A DNA stretch of 64,000 bases, from contig NW_019775685.1 of NCBI RefSeq assembly GCF_001039355.2, positions 21,352 to 85,351 on the forward strand, written 5' to 3'. Under the pieces are notes generated by a model. The model saw nothing but the letters and a program-made list of their open reading frames with translations. It had not been told where the DNA came from and searched no databases. The stretch comes from Lingula anatina. Its lineage: Eukaryota; Brachiopoda; Lingulata; Lingulida; Lingulidae. Positions 56,801 to 64,000 of the stretch are shown here, in pieces (position 1 is the first letter of the stretch; each line of letters starts with the position of its first letter). A program made the position numbers and the translations under genes.

Positions 56801-59800
56801 TTGTTATTTGGGTCAATGGGTAAGTGTCGAATCTGACATTTCGAAGAAGTTTTAATTCCATAAATATCTCTTTGAATTGTAAAATAACGCGTACAACTAC
56901 ATGTACATTGTACAAACTGAGGAGGGTGCACAACGTCACTGATAAATATAGGAGATTCTTTTCAAAACCAAGAAGTTCCTATAAAAAGTACAAATAAAGG
57001 TAATTTTTATGCATCCCCCATGACACTTAGAAGCTCTACAAATGTATGAACGAAACCATAATTATACTGATATTGTTTGTATCACAGTAATAATTTTATT
57101 TATAAAATGATTATAAGTCTGTATTTCCTGAAATCTCTCTGTCCGCTAGCTCTGCCGGTTCTCAGTCCAACAAAACGACAGAATTACCAAATCATAGAAA
57201 AAACGTTTGAAATTGCTCTCTTTTAGGAATTATTATATGGTGCATGATGCGATTTTTAGCACACGTAGAACAATTTTAAAACTACTTGAATAAAAAATTA
57301 TGTATCATTTTCCTACATCTTTAGTCAGAAGATAAGAAATATTATAAAAGATACGGAGAAGACCATTATTTGATCAAGTTTTTAGAGTGGTACGAAATCG
57401 TTAAGTGTTAAGAAAATTTTTTTTTAAAAGTTCAGAAGGAAAATGGCTAAATGAATGTACTTATTCGTCTAGGAAGGTATTGTAGAGTTATCTTCTAGAG
57501 AAATAACAACCATTGAAGCCGCTGATTTATAACATGTACGGATTGAAAGGGAAATCATCTTGTTATGTATATAGACATCTTGCCATGCCGTGAAAAAAAA
57601 TTAGAAATCATACAGTATTCAGCTTATACTCTTCGCTGAGTGCTTCTGGTAAAGTAGTCCAAAATGAGACAGACAAACAATTTTATTTTCAAAAAATATT
57701 TACACTTTGTAGCCATTCAGATCTTTAGTGAAATGCAGTGCGTATATAAGTAGTAAAAGTAATATACAATAAATAGATGCAATAACAAGATTGTCAGTGG
57801 GTTACGACAATTAACAATATGTTCTTGTAGATTACATGTAACGACAAAATTAACAATATATTAGTTTCTCCGTTTCTTGATAATATTGTAAGATTGGAAT
57901 GGACAATGAATAAGTCACAATATCATATTATCATCCTTAAAATGTACCTATAATAATAACAATCATTACAATACAAACATACGTATTGATAATTATCGCT
58001 AATGATAAACAACCTACACGTATATTGCTTTGAATACTTATTACAATATGAGCGTATATACCAACAATAAACGTGCTAAATGGAAATTAACGGACACGTA
58101 CTTGTAAGATGACAGTAGATAATAGATAAGTGTCAAGAAACCCATAGTGGAAAAGAAGCAATAACCAAACTGGAGGCGTGAAAATGAAGATGAGCAAGAG
58201 ATACAAAAAAGTAATAAAGAAACGGCAGAGTTAAGTACCACGCGAGGAATCCGCATCACAATCGACAAAAAAAAAAAAAAAAAAAAAAAATTCAGCGGTA
58301 CAATAAGATTTGTAGATGTGTGCATTAATAAATCAAACAATGAATGGTTGAAAAAGAGATTGGATACATATCCAAAAACAACTATCTATATGGTTACATA
58401 CCCTGTGCATGGTTTGTGCCTTTTAGATCACATAACACCCGCTATAAAACTAGGGGCTTGTTTCACATAACAACCGATGTTGAACATCGAAAAAGATTGT
58501 TATGCAAATTAGCTGACTAAGTTGCGTTTGACAAAGTATGTAAAGACCGCTTGAGCCTTCCATATTTTCAGTTTTTTTAACTAAGCACGTAATTGTGATG
58601 GCCTTGACATTGACAGTGATTTTCTCTCTCATTTGTAACAGTAGCGTTTTTAGGTATGTGAGACATTCATTGCAGGCTAATTATTCCTAAATCAATAAAC
58701 CAAATTCCTAAACCAATAAGCTCTTTAAACAAATATCGCACAGTCGAATTATTGTAGTCATCTTTTAACAAACCAAGAATAAACTATTTGCGATATTACA
58801 CCGTGACTGCCCTGGATTTTTTATAAATCTATAAATAACGTATAACGAAATAAAAAAAGAACCAAATGCTCTATTGCAAGGTAAAAATATACGTGAATGA
58901 AAAATACTTTTGAATGCCCTTAGAATTACATACATAAAATTGAATACTGGCCATAGCAGAATATTATTCACAAAGAAAATGAAAGACATACCGTGTTAGA
59001 TTTCTACGGAGTCTTATAACACAGATAATACTGTATGGAAAGGATATTTTGACAACGGCAGATAAAGATGTGTCCTAAGCTCGCACTATTGTAGGATTTG
59101 ATCCTTGGATACAGAAGAAAATAGCACTAGTGCTAATAATGATTTCATACCAGAGGATTATAAGCTAAAGTTTTTATGACCATACCGCAGAAACTAAGTA
59201 CATATTGATATAAACTACACTAGAATCTACATAGTGCATATGGATCATTAATACATATATCATGTAGAGAATACTATGATGAGACACTATTTGTTAACTG
59301 GATGTCTTAATTATACTAGTTTTATATTTAATTACCGCAGGGGGGGTTCTAGGAGTTTCACAAATTTACCATCATTTCCGTGAGGCTGGTCTGTCATTTT
59401 TAAACGTTTTCTCGGACATGGTTTAAAAAATGACGCAAGTTTCTCACGTACATTAGTAATCAATCTTAATCACTGACAAGCCTTGTTCCAGATTATCACT
59501 ATCGAGTAAATGATACAGTAACGAAATAGCTAATACTCTGATATCTCTAAATGAACTCTCTCCGTGACAGGTGCATGTTGCGCATTTGGCAAATATATTT
59601 AATAGCTTGTTTTCGTGATTTTCGAGTGTTGCCTGATGTTGAATTTTTTTATCAGACGTTAAATAAACATTACCATCCTTAATTTGATTTATGAAAGCGG
59701 GACTTAATGTTTATGATTTTTATGTTTATAGCTTTTCTTTCGCGTCTTTGAGTACTATGCAAACAAACTTAAATGAGTTTCCTTATTTGATCGTTTACTT

Positions 59801-60662
59801 ACACTCTTTTCATAATGAAATAAGCCTCACCTAAATAATAAGTAGATAACAGCTGATCGTTGGTTTTAAGCAAATTTGAATAGATATTTCTGTTATCATG
59901 CAACTTTCTGCAAATTTTAATCATTGGTAGATATGGAAATACCATTTCCTTTTTGTAAAGGTAAATTTGACAAACCTTACAATACAGATGTAGCATCCAG
60001 ATTTTGCCATGGTAGATTTTGTCATTCTTATCAAGAAGCACAGCGTCCGGGCATATAATATCTGATCTCCAGGTCAAGATACAATGATAGCACCCAAAAC
60101 TAAATAATAGGTATTAGTGTTTATAAAATCTGCAGAACGCCTAAAAGCATACCTTCTACAGTTAATATGCGAAATGTTAGTGCCTTCTAAAGCGCCAGTT
60201 AATTCAGTTTAAGTAAAATATCGCTTATCTTAATGTCATATTCAGACAATCATTAAAGGACTGTTTTAACTTTGTACAGCTCTAACCATGAAAGTGTATC
60301 GAAATTATAAAAAGCCATATTTCCTATACCTTTTAATGAAACATTTGTTTTTTAATTCTATGTTACTTACCATTTAACTGGAAATCAGGCGGTAGGCACA
60401 TACAGCTGTATACAAGTAACTTATGAAGTTGCTCCTAACAATACAAAAATCGCTGTATCGAATGTGATTTGTTTCCAACTTACAAAAGCGTTAATTATTG
60501 TGATCTTTACCTTCCTTTTACTGTAAGACCGTGAGTGGACTTCTTTCTACCTCAGACAGAAAAAAAGAAAACCGTTTACTTTTGGCAGGATACTGGCACC
60601 TTATCTCAGTCAAATCTGTACTAAACTATATATGAACCCACATGCACCGTTCTTAAGATTGT
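53886..60662. other. Gene-poor interval upstream of gene B
   Basis: AT-rich sequence with only short open frames and a 25-nt poly(A) tract at about 58266-58290. I see no domain motif, exon series, RNA gene or clear transposon. The gene B promoter should lie at its left end, but no TATA motif stands out. Confidence 0.5.
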
Positions 60663-61742
60663 TTAGGGACAATCGCCTGCAGACAGAGCAGAGCTTTGTG
60701 ACTGCGCAGAGAGGGTGCCAGACACCGTCTCCAGGTGGACAGACTGTGAAGATCCTCCCGGCAGTTTAGGGGACACCATGTCCATCGCTTCGCTTCCTCG
60801 GCAGGGAGAACAGCACATCCCTCTGAGCTCCCGTCTGACCTCCACGCCCGATATGACATAGATGAAGAAGTTAATACTGAAATTGATGTCCCACAGCAAG
60901 TTGAAGGGGGGCGCCAGCATGACCAGATGCGGTATCCAGTCCACGCGGATGGTCAGGATTAAGCCCAGCAGCGCGTTCGGCATCACCAGGATTATGAACG
61001 CCACCGACACCATTAACAGCATGTAGGTGACTCGCTTTGTTTTGTGATCGTTGCGGAAAATGTTGGTGATATAGTCCAGCCTGTGGAGTAGGTAAGTGAT
61101 GTGGATGTTGCAGAGCAAGATGAGGATCAGGGGCAGCATGCTGACGAAACTGGTGGCGATCACGTAATGCCACACGATATAAGAGTCTGTCATCCCGCAC
61201 CCCAGGCCGGGTCGGTAGTCAGTTAACACGGCGGCGTATATCTCGATCATCAGGGCTGCCAGGGCCAGACACCCAACAGCTGCTCGGGATACCTTCGGCG
61301 TACAGTTTTTCCTGGCCTGCAGTGGAGAGGAAACGACGTAGTGCCGCTCCATTGCGATGAGAACTATCAGCCAAGAGCAGCAGATGTGAACGGCGGTGAA
61401 CAGGTACTCGCTTAGCTTGCAAGATAGCGTGGACTCGAACACCACCAGGGGCGGACGCCCTCGAAGCTGCTGCAGGAGATTTATCCAGTGTAGGGAACGA
61501 ATTACCAAAGACCAAGTGTCAAATACAGCGAGTGCCGCCAGGTAGTAGCTGTAGGAATGCTTCCTTAACGGTGAGAAGCACATCACAAGAAACGCAGTGC
61601 AGTTGCCACAGAGGCCCATGATGATCACGAAGGGGAGACCGATAAAACGCAGCCAGAACCCCCACTCAGCCATGTCTTGCGGATTCTGGATAAAGCTGGA
61701 CCAGTAAGTGGGGTTCCAATCAGAGATATTGGATTGATTCAT
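60663..61742 (-). CDS. Class A (rhodopsin-like) GPCR, orphan
   Basis: Intronless 359-aa seven-transmembrane receptor. TM1: FVIIMGLCGNCTAFLVM. TM2: LAALAVFDTWSLV. TM3 begins CKLSEYLF (the disulphide cysteine is present) and ends IAMERHYVVSSPL, with ERH (132-134) in place of DRY. TM6: LLMVSVAFIILVMPNALLG. TM7: DINFSINFFIYVISGVEVRREL, with NFFIY in place of NPxxY. Two N-glycosylation sites lie in the N-terminus (NQSN, NIS). A Cys pair after helix 8 (GMCCSPC) is a likely palmitoylation site, followed by a Ser-rich tail. It fits the large lophotrochozoan peptide-GPCR radiations; the ligand is unknown. The coding region is visibly richer in GC than its flanks. Confidence 0.85.
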   Translation of the reverse strand: MNQSNISDWNPTYWSSFIQNPQDMAEWGFWLRFIGLPFVIIMGLCGNCTAFLVMCFSPLRKHSYSYYLAALAVFDTWSLVIRSLHWINLLQQLRGRPPLVVFESTLSCKLSEYLFTAVHICCSWLIVLIAMERHYVVSSPLQARKNCTPKVSRAAVGCLALAALMIEIYAAVLTDYRPGLGCGMTDSYIVWHYVIATSFVSMLPLILILLCNIHITYLLHRLDYITNIFRNDHKTKRVTYMLLMVSVAFIILVMPNALLGLILTIRVDWIPHLVMLAPPFNLLWDINFSINFFIYVISGVEVRRELRGMCCSPCRGSEAMDMVSPKLPGGSSQSVHLETVSGTLSAQSQSSALSAGDCP

Positions 61743-64000
61743 TATTTCTTCTTACCCCACGGCAGTTTGTCAATCTCTTAATCAAAGATTATGTCATTTG
61801 CTCATCACGTAAGCCAAATATATTTTAAAGCCTACCGTATGACAATATGCTATCGGCCAAGAACTGTATTCCGTGTCAAGTTCCTGATTACAACGTGTAA
61901 AAAAGCAGAAACGATACAATTTCAAAAATGAACTCACTGTAATAACTGTAGTGTTTCAACTCTGCCTCGATTCACTGTGCTCTGTAGCAGTGCTTCAATG
62001 GTTTGGTTTCGGTTTCGTCATTAAATAGGACTTGTCGACATCGCGGTAAGTTATGTCAACATCGCCATGGCAACGTGTACCTCGATTTTCCTTCTCATAG
62101 GTCAACAACTCTTCTTAGTGATATTTTTTGACAACGTTCACAAAGACTTCCTACGTGTGTGCCACGAAACAGACATACTGCTTGACATGTATCGCGTTCA
62201 ATCATCGTGCTTCTAATTATGTCTTATAACGACTCGTATCTACTGTATAATTTCCTCTCTCTGCGTGGTATATTACTTATTACATAAACCCCTTTCATAT
62301 CGTATATCTGGAAAGCATACTTGTTTGTCTTTGTTCTCCTGGTGATTGCTTTTTGTCTAACACCGGGTAATGAATTTTACTTAGTGATAAAAGCTGCTTC
62401 TTAAAGATGCATATGAAGTCAATTTTTTTTTTTTTTTTGCCACAAAAACCAACCAAACGCCAGCATATAATTTCAAATAGTATAACTGAGAGTATAACCA
62501 AAATATATTGTTTGATATTGCCCGAAAAAATGATATTTGAACGGATTTTTTCTGCCAGCTTTCAATGCTGTATATATGTGGGGCAGAAAAGTAGGTCAAG
62601 TAGGTAGGTTAAATTTCTGACCAAAAATTTTAAAGAAAGGAGCAGTCAAAAGCTCTTTTATGGCTGATGGAGTGGTTTATTCAGTTTATCCCTTGGCACG
62701 TCGACTTTATTTGAGTCGTATAAGAAACTAGTAGAAGTGGTTTATTTGGGAATTACTGGGAATCCACGCTCCACTGATGCTCAGTTCAAATGTACCTTTA
62801 ATGAAGACCATTCCAGTGATTTTTGCCTTTCGTGAAATTTAACCCCCCCTACCCCTCTCCACACTCCCCCACCCCCACCCCCACCCGAAACATTAAACTA
62901 TGTCACTATGGATGGAAGTAACAAAACGTTTGATGAAGAGTGAAAGATAGTTCTATTGAAGTGCAGAGTGGTTATTTGCACTGGCCCGGCGTGATAAGCG
63001 GAAAAAACAGAGCATCCAACTAAGTACCCAATAGATGTCGGTATATTGATATTATGTTCAACCCAGAGAGAGAATATCACTTTCAAAGAGTACAGAATAA
63101 ACTAATAAAATGCTTGACTGCTCTTTACAGTGAATACTAATGCGTAATTTCATAAGGATTCATGGCGTAGGTAGGGATTTCACTAGGAAAACATGACACT
63201 TCCCGAGAAGAAAAGGTCTACAGTTTTCATAATATTAGTAAAATTTTAACAGACCCATGTTTGATGGGGATAAAATAGATCTCTATTGGTTGTTTTTCCC
63301 CACTGCCAAAAAAGCAATTTCAATTACTTAATGGAATTATTCGGTGGGTTTTCCCAGGGCAACCTTTCTAGCCAAGTGCCCTTACACAAATAATTCTGTA
63401 TTGTCTTTCCGACTAACGTTGTTATGAGGAGAGACTTCCTTATTATTTCCTTTTCTGCATGCATCTGCTGCCGGCGTTTTGACTCGCCAATCACACGGTG
63501 CAGTAGTTAAGTCAGGCATGTAGATTTGATGCAAGGGGGCGAACCATAGTCCAAAGGCACTTGCACATTTTAAGTAACAATCAAATAAAACTTTAATTAA
63601 ATTTCGAAGTGTTCGATGGGCAAAATAAACTAGATTAAATTTAACCCTAGTGACTACGTGATTCTATAGCCAAGCGTGCGATTCTGGTATCAGACTAGTT
63701 GTAGGTAGCAGTAATTACTAATATTTCAATAAGCACCACTTACATGTAATTCTCCCCTCAAAAAGTAGCCCCTGTTGTTTGACCAGTGCATTGCATGCCA
63801 GTGCTTCAGACAAAAAAGTGAAGCTGATCAAAAAGAACATCCTCAAATAAAGGGAGAATGTCAAATCAAAAATTGCAACCGCTAACATCTATGTCTGTTC
63901 TGTCTGACTGTCTGTATTCAATCTAATTTGATGCAGGCACATCATGCTTATATCATAGCCCACCAGTTTTGTGGTATCATAACCCCCCCAACCCCCGCAA
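61743..64000. other. 5' flank of GPCR 2 and right edge, no gene seen
   Basis: AT-rich non-coding sequence. It contains C-rich homopyrimidine runs at about 62842-62886 and at the very end (about 63983-63998), a T tract near 62424, and no supported exon or RNA gene. Confidence 0.5.

Noticed and set aside
58266-58290. Poly(A) tract as the tail of a retrogene or SINE
   Set aside because: No gene-like or SINE-like body, target-site duplication or RNA polymerase III box pair could be seen upstream.
1-64000. tRNA, rRNA or other structural RNA genes
   Set aside because: No convincing A-box/B-box pair with cloverleaf arms was found by eye; a tRNAscan/Infernal run would be decisive.

Overview
This is a 64 kb window of an AT-rich invertebrate nuclear genome. 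The coding sequence is split into many short exons with canonical GT/AG junctions, and extracellular-domain exons are mostly bounded by phase-1 introns, as in metazoan domain shuffling. There are microsatellites, several minisatellites and one assembly gap (1960-2108). Bilaterian families are present: an FMRFamide-receptor-type GPCR, Frizzled, LDLa, TSP1, CCP and C-type lectin modules, and EF-hand/LRR proteins. A lophotrochozoan (mollusc, brachiopod or annelid) is the most likely source, but the species is inference only. All exon models were built by hand from splice sites, reading phase and comparison of paralogues. Total CDS lengths are multiples of three in all four multi-exon genes.

Region 1 (0.6-25.2 kb, + strand) holds two neighbouring multidomain cell-surface genes that share a core. 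Gene 1 (624-11072, 12 exons, 795 aa) reads signal peptide, C-type lectin-like domain, two TSP1, an unrecognised domain, CCP, Ser/Thr stalk, two CCP, furin-type RKRR site, C-terminal TM. Gene 2 (15032-25232, 12 exons, 638 aa) reads cytoplasmic N-terminus, TM, Frizzled CRD, LDLa, three TSP1, the same unrecognised domain, CCP. The last TSP1, the unrecognised domain and the CCP have matching exon boundaries and phases in both genes. The N-terminal modules and the predicted membrane topologies (type I versus type II) differ. Gene 2 begins like the protease corin (TM-FZ-LDLa) but has no protease domain.

Region 2 (28.2-29.3 kb, +) is an intronless FMRFamide-receptor-like GPCR. Region 3 (30.0-53.9 kb, - strand) contains two tandem paralogues of a ribonuclease-inhibitor-type LRR plus EF-hand protein, resembling the LRRC74 group. 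Gene A is 30041-39184 (13 exons, 656 aa) and gene B is 41729-53885 (13 exons, 624 aa). Seven consecutive LRR exons have identical lengths in both copies. Gene B also has a candidate in-frame 30-nt cassette exon with a decayed duplicate nearby. Region 4 is a gene-poor interval (53.9-60.6 kb), then a second intronless GPCR on the - strand (60663-61742) with ERH in place of DRY, then non-coding sequence to the end.

Repeat structures worth attention are: an intronic minisatellite carrying seven perfect TGACGTCA (CRE) palindromes; a 38-bp minisatellite of 15 apparently identical copies whose last copy supplies the splice acceptor of a coding exon; a 317-bp foldback element with TA flanks; and an 88-bp near-perfect palindrome. 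The strongest candidate for something undescribed is the gene 1/gene 2 pair and its shared one-exon domain.
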